Source: Peribacillus kribbensis DSM 17871 (GTDB taxonomy: Bacteria; Bacillota; Bacilli; Bacillales; DSM-1321). From it: a stretch of DNA of 64,000 bases. The number at the start of each line of letters is the position of its first letter. Position 1 is the stretch's first letter. Shown piece after piece: positions 1-7,237 of this stretch. The stretch lies in the NCBI RefSeq assembly GCF_000430765.1, contig NZ_KE387240.1, forward strand, positions 62,001 through 126,000, read 5' to 3'. The notes beneath the pieces are model-generated. The model had not been told where the DNA came from and did no database searches. It saw only the letters and a program-made list of their open reading frames with translations. Position numbers and translations under genes: made by a program.

Positions 1-2
1 AC

Positions 3-1595
3 GGAAGTAAAGGTTCTGAATCCCAATCAGAAGGCCAGGAGGAAAGTGAAGGATCACAGCGTGGATCAGAAGACCACAACGAAAGTAAAGGTTCTGAATC
101 CCAGGGTCAGGAGGAAAGCGAAGAATCACAGCCTGAATCAGAAAGTCAAAAGGACAGTAAGGGCATAGAAGAGGCTTCCAAGGATAAAGAGGGAAGCAAA
201 GGAAAAGGTGATCAGTCAGAGGACCAGGAGAGCAGTGAAGATTCAGAGTCAACACAATCACAGCCAAAAGGCCAAAATGAAGGCAAAGCTTCTGATCAAC
301 AGGCAGGAAATCAAAAATATGAGTCTCTTAAAGAAGAAAATAAAAGTCTTCAGAATCGCTTGGGCAAGATAGAAGAAATGTTAGCAGCGATGCTGGGAAA
401 AAAGGGGCAGGACGACCAGAAAGAAAACAAGAGTGAGGAAAATTCACAGAGCGGAGAATCAGCAGGGACGGAAAACTCTGAAACGGAAGATGAAGAAGAT
501 TCCCAGGAAACACAAAAAAAAAATCCCACGGGCGAGGATAAAAGTCTAGAAAGTCGAAATAACGAAGGGTCTGACATTAATAAAGACACCGAAGAAGACA
601 GTCAAAACAATAAGTCAAATACAAATCGACAAAGTGGAGAAGACAGTGATCAAGAAACAAATTCTGACCTAGAAGATACATGTGAAAATAATAAAGACCA
701 AAAAGAACAGGAAGACAGTGAAGAGGGCACAGACAACGGCCAGGATGGAAGCCAGTCCAAGCAGGAAAACAAAAAACAGAGTGTGAGTTCACCCGGCGGT
801 TCAGGAGAAGCCGAAACCGGCATCAGAGTTGAAATCTCCGGAGACAGCGGGCAGAACAGCCAGAACAGCCAGTTTGAAAAGAATACAGGCGAAAGCCAGG
901 CTGTAAGCGGTGAGGGCCCTAATAAATCAGAAGGTGAGGAAGCCAGCGAAGAGTCTGAAGGCGGTACAGACGGCCAGGAGACTGACGAAGATGTGAAAAA
1001 TGATAATGAAGATCAGGCGGATAATGAAGAAAGCGCTGATGAATCAGAAGGTGAGGAAGCCAGCGAAGAGTCTGAAGGCGGTACAGACGGCCAGGAGACT
1101 GACAAAGATGTAAAAAATGACGAAGAAGACCAGGCGGATGATGAAGAAAGCGCTGATGAATCAGAAGGTGAGGAAGACAGTGAAGAGTCTGAAGGCGGTA
1201 TAGATGGCCAGGAGACTGACAAAGATGTGAAAAATGACGATGAAAATCAGGCGGATAATGAGGAAAGCGCTGATGATTCAGAAGCTAAGAAGGACAACCA
1301 GGAAGAGTCCGAAGATTATAGTAATCAAGGGAATAATGAAGAGGATGAGAATCAAGAAGATGCTGGTCAAGAAAGTAATGCTCAGGGAAAAAATAAAAAC
1401 AAAAATAATAACAATAACAATGTAAATAATCAAAGTAAGTCCAATAAGAAAAAAAATAAATCCGGTAAAAATAAGAACAATGAGAATAAAAATCAATCTG
1501 CCCCAAAAAACTCAGAGAAGGGGGAGGACTACGCAGTGATCTCCGCCGACGAAGAAACCTACCTTCTTCTAAATGGGTTACGAAAGGAGACTTGA
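3..1595 (+). CDS. gvpT: Gas vesicle protein GvpT-like, acidic, 5' end outside window
   Basis: The frame is open from the left edge to the TGA at 1593-1595, so the start lies outside the window. The visible 530 residues are almost all Ser, Glu, Asp, Gln, Asn and Lys, with no predicted fold. The exception is a short heptad-like stretch around 318-400 (YESLKEENKSLQNRLGKIEE), which resembles the coiled coil I recall from Bacillus GvpT. Three 39-residue tandem repeats follow, then an Asn/Lys tract (about 1387-1499) and a more ordinary tail. The next gene is a clear gvpU overlapping the stop codon, the order gvpT-gvpU of Bacillus/Priestia megaterium. GvpT is an accessory protein of gas vesicle assembly with no firmly known biochemical role. 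The name rests mainly on position and the coiled-coil segment. Confidence 0.6.
   Translation, partial: GSKGSESQSEGQEESEGSQRGSEDHNESKGSESQGQEESEESQPESESQKDSKGIEEASKDKEGSKGKGDQSEDQESSEDSESTQSQPKGQNEGKASDQQAGNQKYESLKEENKSLQNRLGKIEEMLAAMLGKKGQDDQKENKSEENSQSGESAGTENSETEDEEDSQETQKKNPTGEDKSLESRNNEGSDINKDTEEDSQNNKSNTNRQSGEDSDQETNSDLEDTCENNKDQKEQEDSEEGTDNGQDGSQSKQENKKQSVSSPGGSGEAETGIRVEISGDSGQNSQNSQFEKNTGESQAVSGEGPNKSEGEEASEESEGGTDGQETDEDVKNDNEDQADNEESADESEGEEASEESEGGTDGQETDKDVKNDEEDQADDEESADESEGEEDSEESEGGIDGQETDKDVKNDDENQADNEESADDSEAKKDNQEESEDYSNQGNNEEDENQEDAGQESNAQGKNKNKNNNNNNVNNQSKSNKKKNKSGKNKNNENKNQSAPKNSEKGEDYAVISADEETYLLLNGLRKET
927..1277 (+). repeat. Three tandem 117-bp repeats inside gvpT
   Basis: Three consecutive in-frame copies of a 117-bp unit (927-1043, 1044-1160, 1161-1277) each encode 39 residues beginning SEGEE and ending EESAD. 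Copies differ at scattered bases such as DEDVKND versus DKDVKND, so the array is not a very recent duplication. It lies in a disordered acidic region where length change would keep the reading frame. Confidence 0.9.
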
Positions 1596-1987
1596 TGATG
1601 AGCAGTTCACAGGACAACATTCTGGAATTTTTTGTCCAGGCCGCAAATAATCATGATTTTGCCCTGGATATTACATTGAATGTGAAGGGGGCCGTTATTA
1701 CGGGTACAATGGTTTCTGCCAAGGAGTATTTTGATACTCTAAGTGAAACGTTTGAAGATGGAAATGACCTCGCTCAGGCAATCAGCGAGCAGCTGTCACA
1801 GGCTGGCGAATCAGCCCAGAATGGCGATTCCAAGGCTAATTTCATCCACATGAAGGAAGCAAAGGTCTATTGCGGTGACAGCAAGCCGACCCCATCCAAA
1901 GGGAAAATACTCTGGCGGGGAAAGCTATCAGAAATAGACGGCTTCTTTTTAGGGAAAATATATGATAGCAGTGAAAAAGAATCATAG
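1595..1987 (+). CDS. gvpU: Gas vesicle accessory protein GvpU
   Basis: A 130-residue protein recognised from Bacillus GvpU. The line LDITLNVKGAVITGTMVSAK near the N-terminus and the block KVYCGDSKPTPSKGKILWRG near residues 90-109 are characteristic. GvpU is a late accessory gene of the Bacillus gas vesicle cluster; reported work links it to vesicle clustering in the cytoplasm. The ATG at 1595 overlaps the gvpT stop (ATGA) and AAGGAG at 1584-1589 precedes it; a second ATG at 1598 has a more usual spacing and could be used instead. A long hairpin follows, so it is probably the last gene of the operon. Confidence 0.85.
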   Translation: MMSSSQDNILEFFVQAANNHDFALDITLNVKGAVITGTMVSAKEYFDTLSETFEDGNDLAQAISEQLSQAGESAQNGDSKANFIHMKEAKVYCGDSKPTPSKGKILWRGKLSEIDGFFLGKIYDSSEKES

Positions 1988-1997
1988 ATTACAAATC

Positions 1998-2035
1998 AGA
2001 AGCAATTGCCAGTGGGGGAGCTGGCAGTTGCTTCT
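1998..2035 (+). terminator. 15-bp hairpin after gvpU
   Basis: Arms 1998-2012 and 2021-2035 pair over 15 bp with one G-U pair and an 8-nt loop. It begins 11 nt past the gvpU stop. No U-tract follows, so it may protect the 3' end or terminate weakly. Confidence 0.5.
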
Positions 2036-2090
2036 ACTGCTATTAGATACATAATCCAAGAGCTGTCAGTGCAGCGTGGAAGATAGTAAA

Positions 2091-2237
2091 ATGAAAAAGA
2101 CTGTTAAAAACTTGCCAGCGGTTCAAAATATTTTATATATTGCATTAGAAGAATACGTTAATAGTGTTAATATTTCAAAAGAAGCGGCCGTCTTAATTGA
2201 GCTTTTTAATTATGTATTAATCTCCTTCACATTATAG
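2091..2237 (+). CDS. Possible 48-residue small protein
   Basis: An ATG at 2091 opens 48 codons ending at TAG 2235-2237. A GGAAG at 2078-2082 gives a weak ribosome binding site. The product (MKKTVKNLPAVQNILYIALE at its start) is mildly amphipathic with a hydrophobic C-terminus. I recognise no family. It fills an otherwise empty 360-bp gap between gvpU and the metallo-hydrolase gene and may be chance. Confidence 0.25.
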   Translation: MKKTVKNLPAVQNILYIALEEYVNSVNISKEAAVLIELFNYVLISFTL

Positions 2238-2349
2238 GAATATAATGACAACCCGCTGGCGAAAAGTTAAACTGATAATATTAACTTCTAGGTAGCAAAT
2301 AAAACAATGTCTTATACTTATTTAAATATAATGTTGAAGGAGATTGCTC

Positions 2350-3309
2350 ATGTCTTATTTTAAACAGGAGATCATAAAAATCACACTGCCGACTCCGTTT
2401 GCCGTTGGGGATGTCCACGCGTATCTTTTAGTGGGGGATACCTTGACGCTCGTTGATTGCGGGACAAAAACCGAGGAGTCCCGGAATGCCCTTGAGGCCG
2501 GCCTTCAGGCAGAAGGATACAGCCTCAGTGATATTGAACAGCTTTTAATCACCCACCATCATCCCGATCATGCCGGAGGATCGAGCTTTTTGCGGGAGGA
2601 GATTCCGTATATAGGACATCCAGGCAATCAGCGCTGGCTGGCTCTTGAAGAAGCTTTTCAGCAGGAACATGATGAATTTTTTCTTTCGCTTTCAAAGACT
2701 CTTGGCGTGCCCCGGGAGTATGAAGGTTTTATTAAATATCTTCGTTCATCCCTTCGCTATTCGGGCAATAGAACGTTAACCTCTTTTCTAAATAATGGAG
2801 ATGAGGTTCCAGGGCATCCCGGGTGGAAAGTCATCGAGACTCTCGGGCATGCACAGAGCCATATCTCCCTGTACAGGGAATTGGACGGAAGCATGGTGGG
2901 TGGTGATCATCTGTTGGACAGGATTTCACCGAATCCGTTAATAGAGCCTCCTGTTAAGCCTGGGGAGGAACGCCCAAAATCGCTGCTTCAGTACAATGCT
3001 TCTATCAAGGAGCTTTACCAGATGCCTATTTCCATTGTCTATCCTGGGCATGGAGGAAATATTGAGGATGTCCAGGGAATCATCACCCGGAATCTGGACA
3101 GACAGCATGAGAGAGCCATGAACGTAAAGGCCATGCTCGAGGGAAAGCCAATGTCAGCTTTTGAAGTCTGTATACAGCTTTTTCCAAAAGTGTTCAGGAA
3201 GGAGCCGGGTCTTACTCTTTCTGAAACCGTAGGGCAGCTGGATTATCTGCTGGATCTTGAAGCCATTCAGCCAGAAGAAACTAAATCTGGGATGGTTTAT
3301 TCTATTTGA
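2350..3309 (+). CDS. yqjP: MBL-fold metallo-hydrolase (YqjP-like)
   Basis: A 319-residue metallo-beta-lactamase-fold hydrolase. The metal-binding signature THHHPDHAGG sits at about 68-77, and later conserved acids and histidines include GHAQSH, VGGDHLLD and YPGHGG. Members cleave thioesters, lactones or similar substrates with a dinuclear zinc site; the substrate here is unknown. The ATG at 2350 is preceded by AAGGAG at 2337-2342; the upstream in-frame TTG (2344) is too close to that site. It is followed at 16 bp by an SDR oxidoreductase, the yqjP-yqjQ pairing of B. subtilis, which suggests a shared pathway. Confidence 0.85.
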   Translation: MSYFKQEIIKITLPTPFAVGDVHAYLLVGDTLTLVDCGTKTEESRNALEAGLQAEGYSLSDIEQLLITHHHPDHAGGSSFLREEIPYIGHPGNQRWLALEEAFQQEHDEFFLSLSKTLGVPREYEGFIKYLRSSLRYSGNRTLTSFLNNGDEVPGHPGWKVIETLGHAQSHISLYRELDGSMVGGDHLLDRISPNPLIEPPVKPGEERPKSLLQYNASIKELYQMPISIVYPGHGGNIEDVQGIITRNLDRQHERAMNVKAMLEGKPMSAFEVCIQLFPKVFRKEPGLTLSETVGQLDYLLDLEAIQPEETKSGMVYSI

Positions 3310-3325
3310 GAAGCGAGGTGAAGAA

Positions 3326-4120
3326 ATGGGAAAGAATTTGAAAGATAAAGTGGTGGCCGTTACCGGGGCCTCCGGCGGCATCGGCAGGGAAATCGCCCTG
3401 AAGGCTGCCGAAAGGGGCGCTCATCTCGTCTTGATGGCACGAAGCGTGGATAAGCTGGAAACCCTTAAGCAGGAAATTGAATCAAGATATGAACACAAGG
3501 CCTATGTGTATAACCTGGATGTTTCGGATGCCCGAAAGATTGAAAAGGTCTTTGCGGATATCCAGCAGGAAGCAGGCCCAATTGATGTATTGATCAACAA
3601 TGCAGGATTCGGAGTTTTTAAGGAAGCGCATGAGGTGGACCTTGAAGAAGCAAAGGCCATGTTTGAAGTGAATGTGCTGGGGCTCGTAGCCTGCACAAGT
3701 GCGGTCCTTCCCGAAATGAAGAAACGCAGGTCGGGCCATATTATCAATATCGCTTCACAGGCTGGCAAGATTGCTTCGCCGAAATCCAGCATCTACTCGG
3801 CGACTAAGCATGCGGTCCTTGGCTATACCAACAGTATCCGGATGGAGCTTGCAGACGATGGAATCAAGGTGACCTCAGTCAATCCAGGTCCGATTGCCAC
3901 CAATTTCTTCAATATTGCTGATGAATCCGGAAGCTATGTGAAAAATGTCCAAAAATTCATGCTTCAGCCGGAATTTGTGGCTGAAAAAGTGGTCGATGCC
4001 ATGCTGACTGACAAGCGGGAAATCAATCTGCCGGGCTGGATGAGCCTGGGAAGCATCTTCTTTTCTTTGTTTCCGAAGTCCTTTGAACGAATCGGGAGAA
4101 AATTTATTTTTAAAAAATAA
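3326..4120 (+). CDS. yqjQ: SDR-family NAD(P)-dependent oxidoreductase (YqjQ-like)
   Basis: A 264-residue classical short-chain dehydrogenase/reductase. It has the dinucleotide motif TGASGGIG at 13-20, NNAG at 91-94, catalytic Ser144 and YSATK at 157-161 (Tyr157, Lys161). The ATG at 3326 follows GAGGTG with 5-6 nt spacing; an upstream in-frame ATG at 3257 lies inside yqjP and lacks a site. The C-terminus (RIGRKFIFKK) is basic and the preceding stretch hydrophobic, so peripheral membrane attachment is possible. Substrate unknown; co-transcription with the hydrolase is likely. Confidence 0.88.
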   Translation: MGKNLKDKVVAVTGASGGIGREIALKAAERGAHLVLMARSVDKLETLKQEIESRYEHKAYVYNLDVSDARKIEKVFADIQQEAGPIDVLINNAGFGVFKEAHEVDLEEAKAMFEVNVLGLVACTSAVLPEMKKRRSGHIINIASQAGKIASPKSSIYSATKHAVLGYTNSIRMELADDGIKVTSVNPGPIATNFFNIADESGSYVKNVQKFMLQPEFVAEKVVDAMLTDKREINLPGWMSLGSIFFSLFPKSFERIGRKFIFKK

Positions 4121-4135
4121 CCCTTTTGCTGGGCA

Positions 4136-4157
4136 CATACCCGCTGGTGCGGGTATG
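4136..4157. terminator. 9-bp hairpin between converging genes
   Basis: CATACCCGC (4136-4144) pairs with GCGGGTATG (4149-4157) around a 4-nt loop. It sits between the ends of yqjQ and the leftward HAD pseudogene, where a bidirectional terminator is expected, but neither strand has a clean U-tract. Confidence 0.4.
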
Positions 4158-4168
4158 AATGCCGGTTC

Positions 4169-4849
4169 TTACCTTATTTCAGCTGTAAACAGGGCCTTCA
4201 ATCTTGATAGGACCGCTTTCAACTCAATCAAACCATCAATCACGATATCTGCCTTCGCCAATTCATCTTCTCGCGAGAAATCAAACCGGCATCCAACGGC
4301 AGTCAGTCCATTATCTTTAGCGGCTTTAATATCGGATAGGCGGTCTCCGATGACTGCTCCCTACGTAATATGGTATTTTTGGAGAATCGTTTTGACTAAA
4401 TCTCCCTTATTAATTGATTCGATCTGCTCGATACTGAATGTTTCAGTTACCCAGGCATCCAGATGATAATGGCTTACAATGGCCTTTAAATAATGCGGCA
4501 GTCCGTTGCTTGCTATGTATATGGAACAGTTATTTTCCTTCAAAAAGCTGAGAACTTCTACAGCATTGGGATAGAGTGCACCTTTTCCATTTTTTATATT
4601 TTCAATTAATCGTTCTTGAAAATAATCATTGATTTGTTCCCGGATTTCATCTGAATGATGGGGCAGTAAGACCTTCCAGACTTCTTTTAAAGGGACACCC
4701 ATTATTTCACGATACTTCTCTACTGGAGCTGCTTCTTTCCATTCCCCTTGTGACCTCAACCGATCAAAAGTGTCCTCCAGTGCCAATTCTAAAATTTTAT
4801 CGGTTTGAAACAGCGTACCATCCATATCAAAGATCAGCTATTGTGACAT
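4169..4849 (-). pseudogene. HAD-family phosphatase with two in-frame amber codons
   Basis: Reading leftward, the frame encodes a full HAD hydrolase of about 226 codons. Motif I is LIFDMDGTLF, motif II is in YIASNG, and motif III/IV is VIGDRLSDIKAAKDNG. TAG codons interrupt it at codon 4 (4838-4840, just before LIFDMDG) and at 4361-4363 (just before GAVIGDRLSD). Both sit where a Gln would fit, so each could be a CAG-to-TAG change. Everything else is intact, including a GGGGAG site 8 nt before the ATG at 4849, with no frameshift. Internal restart at the motif-I Met (4825) would give a protein of 154 residues lacking the catalytic Asp at +2. I infer a recently lost gene, possibly related to phosphoglycolate or pyrophosphate phosphatases. 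Confidence 0.85.
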
Positions 4850-4984
4850 TGTCATCTCTCCCCAAAAATGTTTATATCCACTCCAAAGTTTATCATAAAA
4901 AATGGATGTACAAAGGAAAAATTATCCTAGAATATTTTCTCGGTTGTTTCTTGACTCTTTTTTAAAGTGTGGTTTTAAAGCAGT

Positions 4985-5032
4985 AGGTTGATTTCCGTTC
5001 TAGGGTCTCACCTCGGGAACGGAAACAACCTG
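4985..5032. repeat. Short copy of the GTTGATTTCCGTTC dispersed repeat
   Basis: The ends AGGTTGATTTCCGTTC and GGAACGGAAACAACCT form an imperfect inverted repeat around GGGTCTCACC. It matches the termini and part of the interior of the longer element at 44231-44363. It lies just upstream of the ECF sigma promoter. Confidence 0.65.
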
Positions 5033-5060
5033 AGTTAATTCATAAAAACTAAAAATTATT

Positions 5061-5088
5061 AAAACTTTTTTAACGCTGTACAGTCTAA
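5061..5088 (+). promoter_or_regulatory. Candidate ECF sigma-type promoter of the sigma/anti-sigma pair
   Basis: AAAAC (AAC at 5063-5065) followed after 16 nt by AGTCTA (5082-5087) matches the ECF pattern AAC-N16-CGTC with one -10 mismatch. It lies about 40 nt before the TTG start of the ECF sigma gene, where autoregulation is usual. Assignment is by pattern only. Confidence 0.5.
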
Positions 5089-5127
5089 TTATCAGAAATA
5101 GAAAAGAATAGGAAGAGGGGGACTAGA

Positions 5128-5646
5128 TTGAAAGCAGCAGAGCTTGCGGAAAAAGCAGCGGGCGGGGATGATGAAGCATTCCTCGAATTGATAGGGCTGC
5201 ATAAGATAAAACTCTATAAAATCGCTTTTTCTTATTTGAAAAATCAAAATGATGCCCTTGAAGCCGTCCAGGAGACCACCTTTAGAGCCTACCGCTCCAT
5301 CGGGACCTTACGGCAGCCGCAATTTGTTTCTACCTGGCTTGTCCGTATTTTAATCAATTATTGCAGCAGCCATTTGAGAATGAATAAGAATCTGGTCAGT
5401 GGAGAAAGGCTCGGTGATCTTCCTTCCGGGCAGTCCGGGAGTGCGTCCTTAGAGCTCCAGGAAGCGATTCAGGGATTAGAGGAGAAACAGCGTGAAATCA
5501 TCATGCTGCGATATTTCCATGATATGAAAATCAAGGATATTGCAGATGTCCTTCAATGTCCGGAGGGAACAGCCAAAACATGGCTCACAAAAGCACTGCA
5601 ATCTCTTCGGAGAATGATGAAAAAAGGAGGGGCATGGGATGTTTAA
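5128..5646 (+). CDS. ECF RNA polymerase sigma factor
   Basis: A 172-residue group-4 sigma factor. Region 2 spans about 20-85 (YKIAFSYLKNQNDALEAVQE, then RAYRSIGTLRQP and WLVRILINYC). Region 4 spans about 110-165 (EKQREIIMLRYFHDMKIKDI, with the helix-turn-helix in CPEGTAKTWLTKAL). Start TTG 5128 is preceded by GAGGGGG. The 3' end overlaps the next gene by 8 bp, an arrangement typical of a sigma factor and its cognate anti-sigma factor. It resembles the SigV/SigM-like ECF group of bacilli, but the partner is a DUF4179 protein rather than an RsiV, so I give no symbol. Confidence 0.88.
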   Translation: MKAAELAEKAAGGDDEAFLELIGLHKIKLYKIAFSYLKNQNDALEAVQETTFRAYRSIGTLRQPQFVSTWLVRILINYCSSHLRMNKNLVSGERLGDLPSGQSGSASLELQEAIQGLEEKQREIIMLRYFHDMKIKDIADVLQCPEGTAKTWLTKALQSLRRMMKKGGAWDV

Positions 5647-6979
5647 AGAAGAGGAAGAACAGCTTCAAAACTTAAAAAAGGATTATGACAGCGTTCCTAT
5701 TCCACTTGCACTGCTTGATGAGGCAGTCTTTCACGGCTTTTCGAGGGCAAAAAAACAAAAAAAGATAAAAAGAAAGCAGAGTTGGACGTTTGCCGCCTCC
5801 CTTGCAGCACTCCTCCTTCTTACGGTGGTTTCTGCTTTCATCCGTATTTCCCCCGCTTTTGCAAGTTATATCACATCGATTCCAGGAATGGAAATGGCCG
5901 TCGAGATGATCAGGGGAGACAAAGGGATGATGTCTGCTGTCGAGAATGGCTATATCCAAAAAATCAACCTGTCTGAGGAGCACTCCGGACTCCGGATTAC
6001 CCTCAATTCCATCATGGCAGACAGAGGGAGGATGGTCGTTTTTGTGACGCTGAAAAATACGGGGGCACATCAATATATAAGTCTCAATCGGCTGGAATTA
6101 AAAACGCTTGATGGGGAACAGATAAAGGTCTCGGCTGGACTGCCCATGACGGATTTTCAGAAGGGAAAAAGCGTTACAACCACAATCGAGATGGGCTATG
6201 AGAATCCCCTTCCCGCCAAAAGGCTGGTCTTAAGCCTTGAGGCGGAGGATGTTGATCCGAGTAGAGAAAAGAGGGTGAGAATACCGGGAGTTTTTACGTA
6301 TTCATTCTCTCTCAGCCCTAAAATGAGCCAAAATAAACCAAAGATTTATCACCTGGACAAGACGGTGAGCATCGATCATCAGAAGGTCACTGTCAAAGAG
6401 GTTTCGGTCTCGCCGATGAGGACCTCGGTCCATCTTCTCTTTGACCCTAAAAATATAAAAAAGATCTTCCATATCGAGGATGTAAGATTGGTAGATGAAA
6501 AGGGAGAGGTCTGGTCAGGGATTGATAACGGAATCAGCGCCGTATACCCTAATGAAAACGAACAGATTGTCTATCTGCAAAGCAATTACTTTAAAAAGCC
6601 TAAAAAGCTGTATCTTCAGTTCAATAAGACTCGTGCTCTGGACAAAGACGAACTGATGGTGGTCTATGACCCATCTTCCGGAAAAATCTTGAAAGCCCCC
6701 CGTGATCATAAGATTATCGGAATGGAACAAAAACCGGGAGAGCTGACCATGGACATCAAGTCCGAGAGCAGGATTATATCGGGATCAAGCACGGTCCTCA
6801 ATGCAGATCAAATTAACATCGGTAAAGATGGAATGGGCATGTCTTATTCCGATACAGATAAAAAGCTTGCGGTCACATATTATATTGATCAAAAAAAGCT
6901 GGTTCCAGGACCTTTGACCATCCACTTGGATGATTATCCTGCCTATATCCATGGATCCGTAAAATTGGAATTGAAATAG
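5639..6979 (+). CDS. DUF4179-type membrane anti-sigma factor
   Basis: A 446-residue protein. It has a cytoplasmic acidic segment (1-40), a basic stretch (KKQKKIKRKQ), one transmembrane helix at about 50-68 (FAASLAALLLLTVVSAFIRI) and a large extracytoplasmic region of about 375 residues. The segment just after the helix (FASYITSIPGMEMAVEMIRG) is typical of DUF4179 proteins encoded behind ECF sigma genes. By analogy the short cytoplasmic part holds the sigma factor and the outer domain senses envelope damage. The ATG at 5639 has AAAGGAGG in the sigma gene's 3' end. A strong terminator follows. Confidence 0.8.
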   Translation: MFKEEEEQLQNLKKDYDSVPIPLALLDEAVFHGFSRAKKQKKIKRKQSWTFAASLAALLLLTVVSAFIRISPAFASYITSIPGMEMAVEMIRGDKGMMSAVENGYIQKINLSEEHSGLRITLNSIMADRGRMVVFVTLKNTGAHQYISLNRLELKTLDGEQIKVSAGLPMTDFQKGKSVTTTIEMGYENPLPAKRLVLSLEAEDVDPSREKRVRIPGVFTYSFSLSPKMSQNKPKIYHLDKTVSIDHQKVTVKEVSVSPMRTSVHLLFDPKNIKKIFHIEDVRLVDEKGEVWSGIDNGISAVYPNENEQIVYLQSNYFKKPKKLYLQFNKTRALDKDELMVVYDPSSGKILKAPRDHKIIGMEQKPGELTMDIKSESRIISGSSTVLNADQINIGKDGMGMSYSDTDKKLAVTYYIDQKKLVPGPLTIHLDDYPAYIHGSVKLELK

Positions 6980-6994
6980 CTGTGAAATCTAGGG

Positions 6995-7020
6995 GGTTCT
7001 TCATTAGAAGAACCTTTTTT
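6995..7020 (+). terminator. Intrinsic terminator of the ECF operon
   Basis: GGTTCTTC (6995-7002) and GAAGAACC (7007-7014) form an 8-bp stem with loop ATTA, followed directly by TTTTTT (7015-7020). Confidence 0.85.
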
Positions 7021-7164
7021 GGATATGCAATGTTAAAAAGAGTCAAACCTGCTGATTTAAAAGCACAAACCGAAAAAGAAAATTAACACATAGGTACATC
7101 CTCCTGGTTTTTTAAGCCATATTGCCCTTATTGTTGAAAATTGCAAGTAAATTTCCATTGAATA

Positions 7165-7178
7165 CGAACGTGTATTCG
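7165..7178 (+). promoter_or_regulatory. LexA (SOS) box 1
   Basis: CGAACGTGTATTCG differs from the Gram-positive LexA consensus CGAACRNRYGTTYG only in the right half (ATTCG). It lies 60 bp upstream of the Y-family polymerase ATG. Confidence 0.65.
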
Positions 7179-7203
7179 TTTAAGATTATGGGTAGAATAT
7201 AAA

Positions 7204-7217
7204 CGAACGTACATTCT
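7204..7217 (+). promoter_or_regulatory. LexA (SOS) box 2
   Basis: CGAACGTACATTCT is a second near-consensus LexA site, 39 bp after the first and just before the ribosome binding site. Paired boxes fit tight DNA-damage control of the polymerase/YolD operon. Confidence 0.6.
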
Positions 7218-7237
7218 GTTTTTGGAGGAAGAACAAT

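Noticed and set aside
1285-1620. Long minus-strand open frames across the gvpT-like gene
   Set aside because: They mirror the low-complexity Ser/Glu codons of the plus-strand gene, lack ribosome binding sites and give Ser/Leu-rich products with no family resemblance.
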